Positions 45,038 to 54,623 are shown, counted from the first letter of the stretch. The stretch: DNA of 64,000 bases from Holdemania massiliensis (GCF_022440805.1 NZ_JAKNTK010000001.1:3906001-3970000); one strand, 5' to 3'. A program made the numbers and translations. The notes: generated from the sequence alone by a model not told the origin.

Positions 45038-46111
45038 TCAAGCCGGCTGATAGCCGATTTGCAGCATCTTCTGATCCAAAGAACGGCCTTCAGCACAGGT
45101 GATCGGCAGTTTTTCTTCAGCGCTGAAGCCAATCGTTTCGCCATCATTAAGCGTTACATCCTGATCCAGCACATATCCAGCGATCGCATAGAGGAAATCA
45201 CGCAGCTCCTGTGGTGAAGCAGCACTGTCCAGCACTTCCATTTCAAGTTTTCCAAACATCCGCATGCCATAGGTATAGGCACACATGCCTTTTTCACTAC
45301 GGTACAGACCAAAGTAAACCCAATCCAATAATGGCAGTTCGTCATCGTTCATCATCATGGCCACTTCCAAATACATTTCCGGCTGAAAAACGGTTCCGGA
45401 TGTGTAGACCCCCAGCGCCGCGACCTGTCGGCAGCAGCTGGCGCACAGCTTTGTAAACAAGGAGGCCTTTTCAATGGCGGTCTGTTCCTGACCTAAAACC
45501 GCGACTAACAGATGTGCCTGATGCTGCTTCGTCATTTCCACGGCCTGCGGCCACAGATAATTCGTTTCAGCATTGCGTTCTGCTTCCTGATCTGGAATCG
45601 GAGCCGGCATTAAACTGATCGCCGCCGTCATGCCTTCCACTTCAAAAACCAACGGCTCGCTGCTGTCCTTCGGTAACTCCGCAGCCTCAATCTGCCAATC
45701 CCTGCGCAGATCTGCCGCCAGCTTTTGCGGATCCCAGGCCGCTTCGCTTAACAGGACAAAACCCGCAAACGGTCCGTTGCCTTCGGTCTGTTCCTCGGCT
45801 TCCTTCATATAGTAGGCGCGAACCTGTTCAACCAGCTGAATTGCCTGATCCACTGCCGTTTCCGGGTTATAGACTTCCATTTCACTGAATACATGTCCGC
45901 AATGCTCCAGCTCATCCTTTTCATAACCACCCGCAACGCCCAGCAGCCAATCGGTATTTCCGGATTCCGGCTGATAACGGAAAACGTAATAGTGAAGATC
46001 GTGCAGATCAAATTCATCGGTCAGCTCGATCTGTGTGGGCAGCTTTCCCAGCTCGTGTTCATCGGCCAGCCATTCGGCCATGGCTGCGCGTGCAGCTTCT
46101 GCTTGATTCAT
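45038..46111 (-). CDS. DUF4261 domain protein
   Basis: 357 residues, cytoplasmic. The C-terminal third (EMEVLDSAASPQELRDFLYA, then YVLDQDVTLNDGETIGFS) matches DUF4261 (PF14080). N-terminal half is acidic and has no recognised domain. Function unknown. Single gene with a terminator about 110 bases past the stop. Confidence 0.8.
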   Translation of the reverse strand: MNQAEAARAAMAEWLADEHELGKLPTQIELTDEFDLHDLHYYVFRYQPESGNTDWLLGVAGGYEKDELEHCGHVFSEMEVYNPETAVDQAIQLVEQVRAYYMKEAEEQTEGNGPFAGFVLLSEAAWDPQKLAADLRRDWQIEAAELPKDSSEPLVFEVEGMTAAISLMPAPIPDQEAERNAETNYLWPQAVEMTKQHQAHLLVAVLGQEQTAIEKASLFTKLCASCCRQVAALGVYTSGTVFQPEMYLEVAMMMNDDELPLLDWVYFGLYRSEKGMCAYTYGMRMFGKLEMEVLDSAASPQELRDFLYAIAGYVLDQDVTLNDGETIGFSAEEKLPITCAEGRSLDQKMLQIGYQPA

Positions 46112-46253
46112 TCAGACTTCCTCCTGCGCCTGGCTGATCCAGGCATCTTTCTGTTTTTAGAATATCATGACCGCCCGGTTTCACCAAGCGGATTTCTCAG
46201 CTTCTGATCCTGAATTCTGATTTTATATCCAAACCTTTTTGCTTCTTCGTTGT

Positions 46254-47723
46254 TTATAATTTCAGCGTCAGGGCGTCGTAAGCTTCGTCCAACACCCATA
46301 CGCTCACGCTGCCGCCGCCGACCGGAAAACAACCGCCGCCATTTTCATCCAGTACAACGGTATCCGTCTGATTCATCAACATGTCCCGCAGGGTACTGCC
46401 GGCCAGCGCCTTTCCGACTTCCATCCACTTTGTCCCGCCGGGGGCATCGCTCATGATCACGGCCATGCCGGAATGGGGATGATCCGCTTCCCCAGAAAGG
46501 GTCCAGCCAATGATGTTGGGATCATCAAAATAATCCCGCTGCTGTCCATAGGCATAATCTTTGCGGGCCTGGATCATGCGCTTTAAACCCATCACCGGGG
46601 TAATGCGATCATGCGGAATTCCGACTAAATCGCCATAGAAAACACAGGGAACCCCTTCCTTGCGAAGCAAAATCAGCGCATACGCCAACGGCTTAAACCA
46701 GGGCGGAACCCAGGATGCCAGAGCTTGGGAAGGCTGGGTGTCATGATTATCCACAAACGTAACCGCGGACTCCGGCTCGGACTGAACCAGCGTCGAATTC
46801 AGAATTTCCCGCATATCGAACTGAGCATTGCTGGTCGCTGCCCGAACAAACTGATAGTGCAAAGGAACATCGAACAACCGCATGCAATGTCCGCAGACAT
46901 CAAGATAGTGCCGCAGCTTATCCAGCTCCCAGCTCCAGTATTCGCCTACCGCCATTAACGAACGGCCGCTGTAACGACGCAGCTCCTCAAGCCAATGTGT
47001 ATAGAATGTAAAATCCATGTGCTTCACGGCATCCAAACGAAAGCCATCCATCTTGACCGTATCATAATACCAACGTCCCCAGCGATCCAGTTCGGCAATC
47101 ACTTCTGGATTGGATAGATCCAGATCAGCACCCATCAGGTAGTCGTAATTGCCGTTTTCACCATCCGTTTCCTGATCCCATTGTTTTCCGACAAAACGGA
47201 AAATCCCGCTGTATTTCCAATCGCTATCCCAATCGGTTCCGTCAAAATGACTCCAGTTCCAGGTGAAGTCGGAATACTTCCCTTTACGGCCAGGAAACGT
47301 AAACTTGGTCCAGGCTTGAATCGGACGCGGGTCAGCAATCGTCTGCGTCCGGTTGTCCACCGCATCCTGTACTGCCAGCACTTCCTCCTGACTGTCCGCT
47401 CCCATTCGATGATTGAGCACAATATCGGCATAGACTTCCATTCCCGCCTGATGCAAAGCCTTCATGGCTTCCAGATATTCCGTCTTTGTTCCATATTTTG
47501 TAGCGATAGTGCCTTTCTGATCAAATTCACCCAGATCATAGGTATCATACACGCCATACCCGACATCACTCTTCCCACCGGTTCCTTTATAAGCCGGCGG
47601 CAGCCAGACCCCGGTAAAGCCCAGTTCCGTCCAGCTTTTCGCCATCGCCGCACAGCGCTTCCAATGCTGCTGATCCTCCGGCAGATACCACTCAAACGCC
47701 TGCAGCAGTGTTTTATTTTTCAA
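46254..47723 (-). CDS. Cytoplasmic alpha-amylase, GH13
   Basis: TTG 47723 follows GAAGGCGGACGGTA and begins MKNKTLLQAFEWYLP (TTG read as Met), the usual start of cytoplasmic alpha-amylases of the AmyA/MalS class; the longer frame to 47792 has no ribosome site. 489 residues. DIVLNHRMG, GFRLDAVKHMDF (nucleophile Asp), VGEYW (acid Glu) and FVDNHDT are all present. It hydrolyses alpha-1,4 glucans such as maltodextrin or glycogen. Confidence 0.93.
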   Translation of the reverse strand: MKNKTLLQAFEWYLPEDQQHWKRCAAMAKSWTELGFTGVWLPPAYKGTGGKSDVGYGVYDTYDLGEFDQKGTIATKYGTKTEYLEAMKALHQAGMEVYADIVLNHRMGADSQEEVLAVQDAVDNRTQTIADPRPIQAWTKFTFPGRKGKYSDFTWNWSHFDGTDWDSDWKYSGIFRFVGKQWDQETDGENGNYDYLMGADLDLSNPEVIAELDRWGRWYYDTVKMDGFRLDAVKHMDFTFYTHWLEELRRYSGRSLMAVGEYWSWELDKLRHYLDVCGHCMRLFDVPLHYQFVRAATSNAQFDMREILNSTLVQSEPESAVTFVDNHDTQPSQALASWVPPWFKPLAYALILLRKEGVPCVFYGDLVGIPHDRITPVMGLKRMIQARKDYAYGQQRDYFDDPNIIGWTLSGEADHPHSGMAVIMSDAPGGTKWMEVGKALAGSTLRDMLMNQTDTVVLDENGGGCFPVGGGSVSVWVLDEAYDALTLKL

Positions 47724-47894
47724 TACCGTCCGCCTTCTTTCGTAGAATAAGCTTACTTTATCATAAATCACTGCGTCAGATTCACAGTTCATAGAATCGT
47801 AAGAAAGCCTTTAGCGTTTCTTTTTTACTTGCGATTGCTGAAACGAGGGATCAGAAAGGGATTCGTTCACTGCCTTGATTTCGCTTTTTTCTTT

Positions 47895-48650
47895 TTACGG
47901 CTTCAATACACGGCTCACTTCAAAATCAATAAAACCCAAATCCGCTTTATCATAAAACGCTTTATAAGCAGTATTCTCATACGTTTTCAGCATCAGGAAA
48001 TAATCGTTCTGTATCCTGTCCAGATCGTCCACACTATAGATTACATAGTCCACTATGATTTTCTGGCGATTGTTGGTTTCCTTCCCCCATTCGATCCATT
48101 CCTTAAATTGCTTCATTTCAGAAGCAAAGGATTCATCAGAGAAAAAATGAGCATTTTCTAAGGCAACATAAATTTTCATACAGCACTCAAATTTTGTATC
48201 CTGGAACAGGTCCTCGAAGTGATCACAATAAATCGGCTGGACATACAGCTTGAGCACGTAATCACTAAATATGCTCTGAATTTCCGGCCGAACTTTTTCG
48301 GTCAATAATTCAGCCTGCTGGACACAAGCTGCCGGATTCAGCAAATGATCCTTTAAATACTCTCTTGGTTGATATAGACTCTTATCCTGCCAGTCGATCT
48401 GTATGGAATCGATCCACTTATTTTCAGGATATTGAGATGTATAGGCAACATATTCCACATCCGTATATCGTTCAAAGAAATGCCGGACTTTAAACTTTTC
48501 AACGACGATCGGCGTTTGATAATAATTGCTGATATACGCGCTGAAAGAACGGGTGTTCCAGAGTATCCGCCGCTCTGCCGCTTTCATTAAAACTGGGATC
48601 AGCAGGACAAAGATCAGAAGCAGCACTTTGATTTTCTTCCCTTTCTTCAT
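47895..48650 (-). CDS. Exported or membrane-anchored protein of unknown function
   Basis: Three ATG codons in a row (48656, 48653, 48650) follow AAAGGGGGGA; the third has the best spacing. KKIKVLLLIFVLLIPVLM is a signal anchor, and 225 mostly polar residues follow outside. No family recognised. About 251 residues. Confidence 0.6.
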   Translation of the reverse strand: MKKGKKIKVLLLIFVLLIPVLMKAAERRILWNTRSFSAYISNYYQTPIVVEKFKVRHFFERYTDVEYVAYTSQYPENKWIDSIQIDWQDKSLYQPREYLKDHLLNPAACVQQAELLTEKVRPEIQSIFSDYVLKLYVQPIYCDHFEDLFQDTKFECCMKIYVALENAHFFSDESFASEMKQFKEWIEWGKETNNRQKIIVDYVIYSVDDLDRIQNDYFLMLKTYENTAYKAFYDKADLGFIDFEVSRVLKP

Positions 48651-48811
48651 CATCATTCCCCCTTTTTAATCACACTTTTCCTGTACTGAATTTAAGTTGC
48701 AATCGTGCGCGTCCTTTAAATACTGATCAAACGCACTTGTACTCATTTAAATATTTTTGACTGACTTTAGTATATCAAAGATAGGGATTCAAAAGTGCTT
48801 CAAAAACAAAA

Positions 48812-48835
48812 AAACTCTCCCCATCGAGAGAGTTT
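48812..48835 (-). terminator. Terminator of the mscL gene
   Basis: AAACTCTC pairs with GAGAGTTT, then seven T on the minus strand, 15 bases past the stop. Confidence 0.85.
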
Positions 48836-48850
48836 AACGATCTGTAAATT

Positions 48851-49297
48851 TTATGCTTCAGCTTCCTCCAGCTTCGAGGTGCAATGCGGACAGCGGGTGG
48901 CGTGCAGATCAATTTCCGTTTTGCAGTATGGACACACCTTCGTCGTTTTCGGCTGCGGGGTTGGTTCTTCTTTAGCACGCAGCTTATTCATCCAGCGAAT
49001 GACCAGAAAGATGACAAACGCCGTTAACAGGAAATTAATCAGACCGGTAATAAAACTGCCGTAGGCAATCGTAGATGTATGCGCCTGAGCTTCCGCCAGC
49101 GTCGTATAATGCTGACCATCCAGTGCGACAAACATATTGGTAAAATCCAGCCGTCCGGTAAACAAACTGATCACCGGCATGATGATATCATTAACCATGG
49201 AAGTCACTAACGTATTGAAGCCGCCGCCGATAATAACGCCGACTGCCAAGTCAATCATATTTCCTTTTAATGCGAATTTCTTAAACTCTTTGAGCAT
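48851..49297 (-). CDS. mscL: Large-conductance mechanosensitive channel with zinc ribbon
   Basis: 148 residues, slightly longer than E. coli MscL (136). FALKGNMIDLAVGVIIGGGF is the first helix and conserved pore; the second is about residues 65-90. The extra C-terminus has CPYCKTEID and CPHC, a zinc-ribbon found in some Firmicute MscL proteins. It opens on hypo-osmotic shock. Confidence 0.93.
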   Translation of the reverse strand: MLKEFKKFALKGNMIDLAVGVIIGGGFNTLVTSMVNDIIMPVISLFTGRLDFTNMFVALDGQHYTTLAEAQAHTSTIAYGSFITGLINFLLTAFVIFLVIRWMNKLRAKEEPTPQPKTTKVCPYCKTEIDLHATRCPHCTSKLEEAEA

Positions 49298-49488
49298 GAT
49301 TTTTCACTCCTATCCTGTGCGTTTCATTATAGAGAACCTGCTGCGGAAAAGCAATTCCTTCCTTTCGCTTTCAGAATCAGATTGGCTGCCGATCTGATTT
49401 CCATGCATCATCATTCAATATGATTCATATTTATTGATAGTTCAATATTATAACTAATTTATCGAAAAATTAATCTTCACTTAATCCT

Positions 49489-49513
49489 TGATAATTCTTT
49501 ATCATGATAAAAT
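49489..49513 (+). promoter_or_regulatory. Operator-like inverted repeats over the promoter of the FMN/FAD reductase
   Basis: TGATAAAAT (49505-49513) is an extended -10. TTATCATGATAA (49499-49510), a perfect 12-base palindrome, lies across it, and TGATAAT-TC-TTTATCA (49490-49505) is a second, imperfect inverted repeat that resembles a Fur-type site with one extra base. Such overlap suggests a repressor; the protein is not known. Confidence 0.4.
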
Positions 49514-49571
49514 ACAGACAGGATCTGCGGAGCTTGAGATGACTGCAGATCAGGAAAGGGAGGAAATGAAC

Positions 49572-51944
49572 ATGAAAAGCAGTAAAAAGCTGATGGCGCT
49601 TCTGCTTGCAGGACTGATGATGACAACTACAGCCTGCAGCACCAAGAACGAACCGACTCAGGGAAACGGTAGTTCAAAAGGCGAAGCGACGATCACAAAA
49701 ACAGTTCAAGGTTTCGGCGGTGATGTAACCGTCACAGTAAACTTTGACAAAGACGGCAAGCTGGCAGGCGTAGACGCTGTCGGCGACAAAGAAACGCCGA
49801 CGATCGGCGGGCAGGCATTGAACGAATTGCCAGCCAAGATTTTGGAGGCAGGAAATGCCGATATCGACGGTGTTGCAGGGGCAACAGTCACCTCAACCGC
49901 AATCAAAACCGCGGTTCAGGAAGCGATTGATGAGTACAATGGAACCTCAGCGGAAATCCCAGCCGCCAAAATGAAAGCTGGAACGTACAACGTCACAGCC
50001 AGTGGGTTCTCCTTACTTAAAGAAATGGAAGTTGCGGTGACTGTCAGCGAAGACAAAATTGAGAAAATTGAAGTTCTCGACAACGGCGATACCTATCCAT
50101 TCTTAGAAGCCGCAAAAGAAAAGCTGATTCCGCGGATTCTGGAAAACCAGTCCGTCACTGTCGATTCGATTACAGGCTGCACCGGCTCCAGCACCGGCAT
50201 CAAGCAGGCTACGGAAAAAGCCGTTGCCCAGGCTTTAGCAGAGGGTGGATCAGAAGCGGCAGCCATTAAAAACTTTTATAAAACACCAGCTAAATCCACA
50301 GAACAGGAAACCATTGATGTTGACGTCTTAGTTGTCGGTATGGGCGGTTCCGGTACAGCCGCAGCGATGAGCGCTGCGGAAACACAGTATGCCGCTAACG
50401 GCAATGATGCCTCCAAAGTCAGCGTTCTGGCGATTGACAAGGCCGGCAAATATGGCGGCACTTCCTGCATTACCGCCGATACAATGGGCATTAATGCTCC
50501 GGAATATGACAAGACTTACCATGGCGGCAAGGATTATGTCGACGCCGAGGCGATGAAGGAAGACTGGAACAATTTCACCAAAGGGGATGCGAAGCAGGAT
50601 CTGTTGGATCTGTTCTTTGAGGAATCCGGCCCAACTGTCGACTGGCTGATCAGCCACGGCTTTGATTACGGCAAGGGTTCCCCGGAGGGAGAAGGCTACC
50701 AATACGGCGGTCCGCAGCGCGGTTTCACCGACGAGGATATCTGGTACGTCAAATTCCAGTATACCGGTCAGGGATACGGCAACTGGAAAAAGGAAACCGG
50801 CGAAATGTTTGACAGCATGATCGCAGACTATGAAAAAGTCGGCGGCCGCTACATGCTGGAAGTCGAAGCCAAAGAATTGATCTATGATCAAGCTTCCAAT
50901 GCCGTAACGGGTGTGAAAGCAGAAGGCTATGACGGCAAGCAGTACACGATCAATGCCAAGAAAGTCATCATCGGCACCGGCGGGTTCTCCAACAATGCCG
51001 CCCTGCAGGAAAAATACCTGTCAAACGAATATTATCCGTTAAAAGGCAGCTGGCTGATGTACGGCATGCAGCAGAACGACGGAACAATGATCGGATCCGC
51101 CTTGGATCTGGGCGCCGGCACCTACAATATTGGAATGCCGCCGATGGTTCACTTACAGGGTGCACCGATTACATTGCACGAATATCCAGTTGAAGTGGTT
51201 GGCGATGAAAACGACCTGGGCTTCTGGACACAGCTGCCGCGCAGAAATTCTCTGAACGACTTCCCGAACGCTTTGGCTAGTGCGGCTTACGCGCTGCAGG
51301 TCAACATGAAGGGTGAACGGTTCTCCAACGAAGCTGGAACCTTCCAGACCTGGAAATCTGGCCCGCGTTATTACACGATCTGGTCAGACGACTTCTTCCG
51401 TGAAGTTGAGAAGAACGGTCTGCCTGTCAGCTTCGGCGACGATCTGACCTGCCAGGGCGGCATCGACGCAGGCAAACCGCTGCCGGTCGATGAACTGATC
51501 AATCTGTGTGTTGAAAAAGGCATTGCCTATAAGGGTGATACATTAGAAGATCTGGCCAAGCAGCTGAGCATCGATCCAGCCGTTTTACAGGACAATATCG
51601 ACCGCTACAACGCCGCTGTTGAGGCTGGCAGCGACGAAGAATTCGGCAAAGCGGCTGACTTCTTAACAATGAAGATCAATGAAGAAGGCCCGTACTATGC
51701 TTTCGTAGGTGCTTCTTACATTTACTCCACAGTCGGCGGTCTGGATGTCAACACGGATATGCAGGTCTTAGGTTCTGACAATGCGACACCGATTAACGGT
51801 CTGTACGCGGTAGGTACCGATTCACTGGGTGTTCTGTTCTCTGAACAGCGTGAATACGTCACCTATGGCGGCGCAGCTCAGGGCTGGGCTTATACTTCCG
51901 GACGTCTGGCAGGCGCCAGTGCCGTGAACAGCTTAGGCGAATAA
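49572..51944 (+). CDS. Lipoprotein flavin reductase with two FMN_bind domains and a FAD domain
   Basis: ATG 49572 lies eight bases after AAGGGAGG. About 790 residues. SKKLMALLLAGLMMTTTAC is a Sec lipoprotein signal. Two FMN_bind repeats (about 30-110 and 130-220) end with DGVAGATVTS and DSITGCTGSS; the Thr in GAT of the first is the site that ApbE flavinylates, and the second has Cys in place of Ala. The C-terminal FAD domain has VLVVGMGGSGTAAAMS and TGGFSNNA. It is like the extracellular flavin-linked fumarate/urocanate reductases; substrate unknown. Confidence 0.88.
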   Translation: MKSSKKLMALLLAGLMMTTTACSTKNEPTQGNGSSKGEATITKTVQGFGGDVTVTVNFDKDGKLAGVDAVGDKETPTIGGQALNELPAKILEAGNADIDGVAGATVTSTAIKTAVQEAIDEYNGTSAEIPAAKMKAGTYNVTASGFSLLKEMEVAVTVSEDKIEKIEVLDNGDTYPFLEAAKEKLIPRILENQSVTVDSITGCTGSSTGIKQATEKAVAQALAEGGSEAAAIKNFYKTPAKSTEQETIDVDVLVVGMGGSGTAAAMSAAETQYAANGNDASKVSVLAIDKAGKYGGTSCITADTMGINAPEYDKTYHGGKDYVDAEAMKEDWNNFTKGDAKQDLLDLFFEESGPTVDWLISHGFDYGKGSPEGEGYQYGGPQRGFTDEDIWYVKFQYTGQGYGNWKKETGEMFDSMIADYEKVGGRYMLEVEAKELIYDQASNAVTGVKAEGYDGKQYTINAKKVIIGTGGFSNNAALQEKYLSNEYYPLKGSWLMYGMQQNDGTMIGSALDLGAGTYNIGMPPMVHLQGAPITLHEYPVEVVGDENDLGFWTQLPRRNSLNDFPNALASAAYALQVNMKGERFSNEAGTFQTWKSGPRYYTIWSDDFFREVEKNGLPVSFGDDLTCQGGIDAGKPLPVDELINLCVEKGIAYKGDTLEDLAKQLSIDPAVLQDNIDRYNAAVEAGSDEEFGKAADFLTMKINEEGPYYAFVGASYIYSTVGGLDVNTDMQVLGSDNATPINGLYAVGTDSLGVLFSEQREYVTYGGAAQGWAYTSGRLAGASAVNSLGE

Positions 51945-51980
51945 ACTCCGCCTCCACTGTTTACTGTCTATAAACGATTC

Positions 51981-52010
51981 AGGTCTGTCCTTTTTAAGTA
52001 CAGACCTTTT
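51981..52010 (+). terminator. Terminator of the FMN/FAD reductase gene
   Basis: AGGTCTGT pairs with ACAGACCT, with TTTTATTTT after it. Confidence 0.8.
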
Positions 52011-52013
52011 ATT

Positions 52014-52180
52014 TTAGCTCTCATCTGTTTCTACAGTAAAAATTTCTTCAATCGTCACGTCAAATACCTTAGTTCTATTCCAGGCTAAGACCAAAGAAGG
52101 ATTGTACCTTCCCTTTTCTAGGTTGCCAATCGTTTTCCGGTCTTTTTTCTCGTTCTCCTGAATTTCCCGGTTTACTTTCC
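52014..52180 (-). pseudogene. Remnant of a Cro/C1-type HTH regulator
   Basis: On the minus strand one open stretch ends at TAA 52014-52016 and reads DRKTIGNLEKGRYNPSLVLA, then KVFDVTIEEIF. That is the second half of the small XRE regulator found next to many transporter genes (..SRQTI..E.GRYNPSL.LA..I...F.V.IEEIF). The N-terminal helices and start codon are lost: upstream is only KESKPGNSGEREK-like sequence with a frame break. The rest of the gap to 52250 shows no other gene. Confidence 0.6.
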
Positions 52181-52249
52181 TTTCTCAATCTCGCATAATG
52201 AAATCAGCCGCTGTCTGCAAGACAGTGAAGATGAACAAGGAGAAAGACT

Positions 52250-52963
52250 ATGGCATTTTGGAATCCCTGGCGTGGCTGTCATCGGAAAAGTGAAGGCTGC
52301 CGCTATTGTTACATCCATAAAGGCGATGCCCGGCGCGGTGTCGATACGGATATGATCATGCGCAGTGAGCGTTTTGATGCCCCTTTGGAAAAAAAGGCCA
52401 ACGGTGACTGGAAGATGAAAAGCGGCCAGATCGTTTATGTCTGCTTTTCTTCAGATTTCTTTGTTGAAGATGCCGATCCCTGGCGTCCTGAAGCCTGGCA
52501 GATCATCCGTCAGCGGCCTGATCTTCACTTTCTGTTTCTGACCAAGCGCATTGAACGCTTCACTATCGGACTTCCCGAGGATTGGGGGAATGGATATCCC
52601 AATGTCACCATTGGGTGTACGGTGGAAAATCAACAGCGGGCAGATGAAAGATTAACCCTATTTTCCACGCTGCCCATTGTCCACAAGAATATTATCTGTC
52701 AGCCCATGCTGGAAGCGATTCAGCTGGAAGACTGGCTGAAAAGCGGGGAGATTGAGTTAGTCGTAGCCGGCGGCGAATCTGACCGCTGCGCCCGACCCTT
52801 GGATTATGCCTGGATTCTTGATCTGCACGATCAATGCCAGCGTCAGAACACACACTTTGAATTTCGGCAGTGCGGTACCCACTTCATCAAAGACGGAAAG
52901 TGTTATACCCTGCCCTACAAGGAACTCTGCCGGCAAGCCCGCAAAGCAGACATCAATCTTTGA
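52250..52963 (+). CDS. DUF5131 (phage Gp37/Gp68-like) family protein
   Basis: 237 residues. WNPWRGCHRKSEGCRYCYIH carries a CxxxxxxCxxC pattern seen in DUF5131/Gp37-Gp68 proteins, a radical-SAM-like group common in phages and bacteria. FLTKRIERF, GCTVENQQRADERL and AGGESDRCARP are also family blocks. Reaction unknown. Confidence 0.85.
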   Translation: MAFWNPWRGCHRKSEGCRYCYIHKGDARRGVDTDMIMRSERFDAPLEKKANGDWKMKSGQIVYVCFSSDFFVEDADPWRPEAWQIIRQRPDLHFLFLTKRIERFTIGLPEDWGNGYPNVTIGCTVENQQRADERLTLFSTLPIVHKNIICQPMLEAIQLEDWLKSGEIELVVAGGESDRCARPLDYAWILDLHDQCQRQNTHFEFRQCGTHFIKDGKCYTLPYKELCRQARKADINL

Positions 52964-53046
52964 AACTCGCTTTTTCTGGCCGGGAAATGCGAGGAAATTT
53001 ACACCGGCTTTGAGTACAATAAAATTACAGAAAGGATCTGAAGACT

Positions 53047-53916
53047 ATGGAATGGATTGAACGGCTCAATGCTTCGCTGAATTACATCGAGGAACATCTC
53101 ACCGAAGCGATCGAGATCGATGACCTTGCTCAAATTGCCTGTTGTTCCAGTTATCACTATCAGCGCATGTTCACTTATATCGCAGGAATCCCGCTATCGG
53201 AATATATGCGCCGGCGGCGGATGTCAATTGCCGCCGTTGAGCTGCAGCAAAGTGAAATCAAAATTATTGATTTGGCGCTGAAATATGGATACAACTCACC
53301 GACAGCGTTTAACCGTGCCTTTCAAAGCGTGCATGGGATCGCCCCTTCGGCAGTCCGCAAAGCGGGCAGCGTTGTCAAAACTTTTCCTCCAATCAGTTTT
53401 CGGATCACTGTTAAAGGAGTGGAAGAAATGAATTATCGGATTGAAAAGAAAGAAGCATTTCGAATCGTGGGCTTATCCGCCCCAATGAAAAACAACACGG
53501 AGGAAAACTTTTCTGTCGTTCCTCAGCTGTGGGGCAAAGCGGCTCAGGAAGGATTCATCCCCAAGTTGGCATCGATGATGAACACCTCGATCATGGGAAT
53601 TTTAGGTGTCAGCGCCTGTTTTGACAATGAGCAATGGAAATACTTCATCTCTGTGGCAACCAGCCTTCCTGCGGAAGCTCCGTTGGAAGAATACACTGTT
53701 CCGGCTTATACCTGGGCAATTTTTTCCGGCGAAGGCGCTTGTCCGCAGGCTATTCAGGAGTTGGAGCGCCGGATCGTTACCGAATGGCTGCCGACTTCCG
53801 GGTATGAATATGACAATGGTCCGGATATCGAGGTTTATCTGGAACCTGACCCATCCAAAGCACGTTTCGAAGTCTGGATTCCAGTGGTACGGGCAAAATC
53901 AAGTGATGCGCAATGA
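53047..53916 (+). CDS. AraC-family regulator with GyrI-like effector domain
   Basis: 289 residues. Residues 1-105 hold the two AraC helix-turn-helices (EIDDLAQIACCSSYHYQRMF and DLALKYGYNSPTAFNRAFQS). Residues ~125-285 are a GyrI-like ligand-binding domain (FRIVGLSAPMKNN, TWAIFSGEG, DIEVYLEP). Such proteins react to drugs or other small molecules. It overlaps the next gene by 4 bases (ATGA). Confidence 0.92.
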   Translation: MEWIERLNASLNYIEEHLTEAIEIDDLAQIACCSSYHYQRMFTYIAGIPLSEYMRRRRMSIAAVELQQSEIKIIDLALKYGYNSPTAFNRAFQSVHGIAPSAVRKAGSVVKTFPPISFRITVKGVEEMNYRIEKKEAFRIVGLSAPMKNNTEENFSVVPQLWGKAAQEGFIPKLASMMNTSIMGILGVSACFDNEQWKYFISVATSLPAEAPLEEYTVPAYTWAIFSGEGACPQAIQELERRIVTEWLPTSGYEYDNGPDIEVYLEPDPSKARFEVWIPVVRAKSSDAQ

Positions 53917-54383
53917 GTGCTGAATTTGAAAATTTTAAGCAGAGCTTAAAACCCGATGAACAAACTTGCGTTCAGGCGCTGCATGAAGCCTTTTTAAAGC
54001 AAGGCTGTCAGGCTGAAATCAAAGAAGCGAAAAGCGGGTATACTGTGAGTTATATCAACTCTGCCCGCAAAACGGCTGCCAACTTTGTCTGCCGCAAGAC
54101 CGGCGTCAAACTGCGTTTGTATCCGGAGAGCTTAGACCAATATGAATCCTTTTTAAATACCCTTCCGGAAAAAATGAAAAAAAAAATTCGCAAAGCTTCC
54201 GTCTGTAAGCGGCTGATCGATCCCACTGACTGCAATCCGCGTTGTCAAATGGGATATACGTTCACCCTGGATGGAGAACAATTTCAGAAATGTCGGTACA
54301 TGGCCTTTTTCCTAAGTGTTAATGAGCTTTCTACACCTTATCTGTTGGAATTTCTCGATCACGAAAGCCAAGCTCATCAGTAA
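53913..54383 (+). CDS. Protein of unknown function coupled to the AraC regulator
   Basis: 156 residues, basic, cysteine-containing (CVQAL, GCQAE, VCRKTG, CKRLIDPTDCNPRC), no membrane segment. No family recognised. The four-base overlap with the regulator gene indicates co-translation, so it may act in the same response. Confidence 0.65.
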   Translation: MSAEFENFKQSLKPDEQTCVQALHEAFLKQGCQAEIKEAKSGYTVSYINSARKTAANFVCRKTGVKLRLYPESLDQYESFLNTLPEKMKKKIRKASVCKRLIDPTDCNPRCQMGYTFTLDGEQFQKCRYMAFFLSVNELSTPYLLEFLDHESQAHQ

Positions 54384-54462
54384 CCCGAGAAGACAGCGGT
54401 CTTAAAAGTAGTTGATACTTAATCTATAGTTCTAAAAACTGCACTGGCGCAATCCAAAATCA

Positions 54463-54496
54463 GCGTTCCCTATTTAATTAGGGAATGCTTTTTTTA
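54463..54496. terminator. Terminator after the AraC operon
   Basis: GCGTTCCCTA-TTTAAT-TAGGGAATGC followed by seven T. Confidence 0.88.
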
Positions 54497-54623
54497 TGGC
54501 TTCAATCCCATCAAAATGTAAAATATTTCAACACTTTTCTTCCATTTGTCTAAAATAATGAATTTTCTTCGATTTTCGGCGGGGCTTTTTCCATTTTTCC
54601 GCAATATGTATAATGGAGGGTTA

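Noticed and set aside
47181..47750. 189-aa plus-strand frame within the amylase gene
   Set aside because: Shadow of the GH13 gene, no start signals or motifs.
49398..49488. LytTR-type repeats upstream of the second flavin reductase
   Set aside because: AGTT occurs (ATAGTTCAAT) but no second copy at 20-22 bases; not enough for a site.
54546..54623. Upstream extension of the Rpn-type gene from 54546
   Set aside because: No ribosome site before that ATG, while GGAGGG precedes ATG 54624; the extra residues are not like the family.
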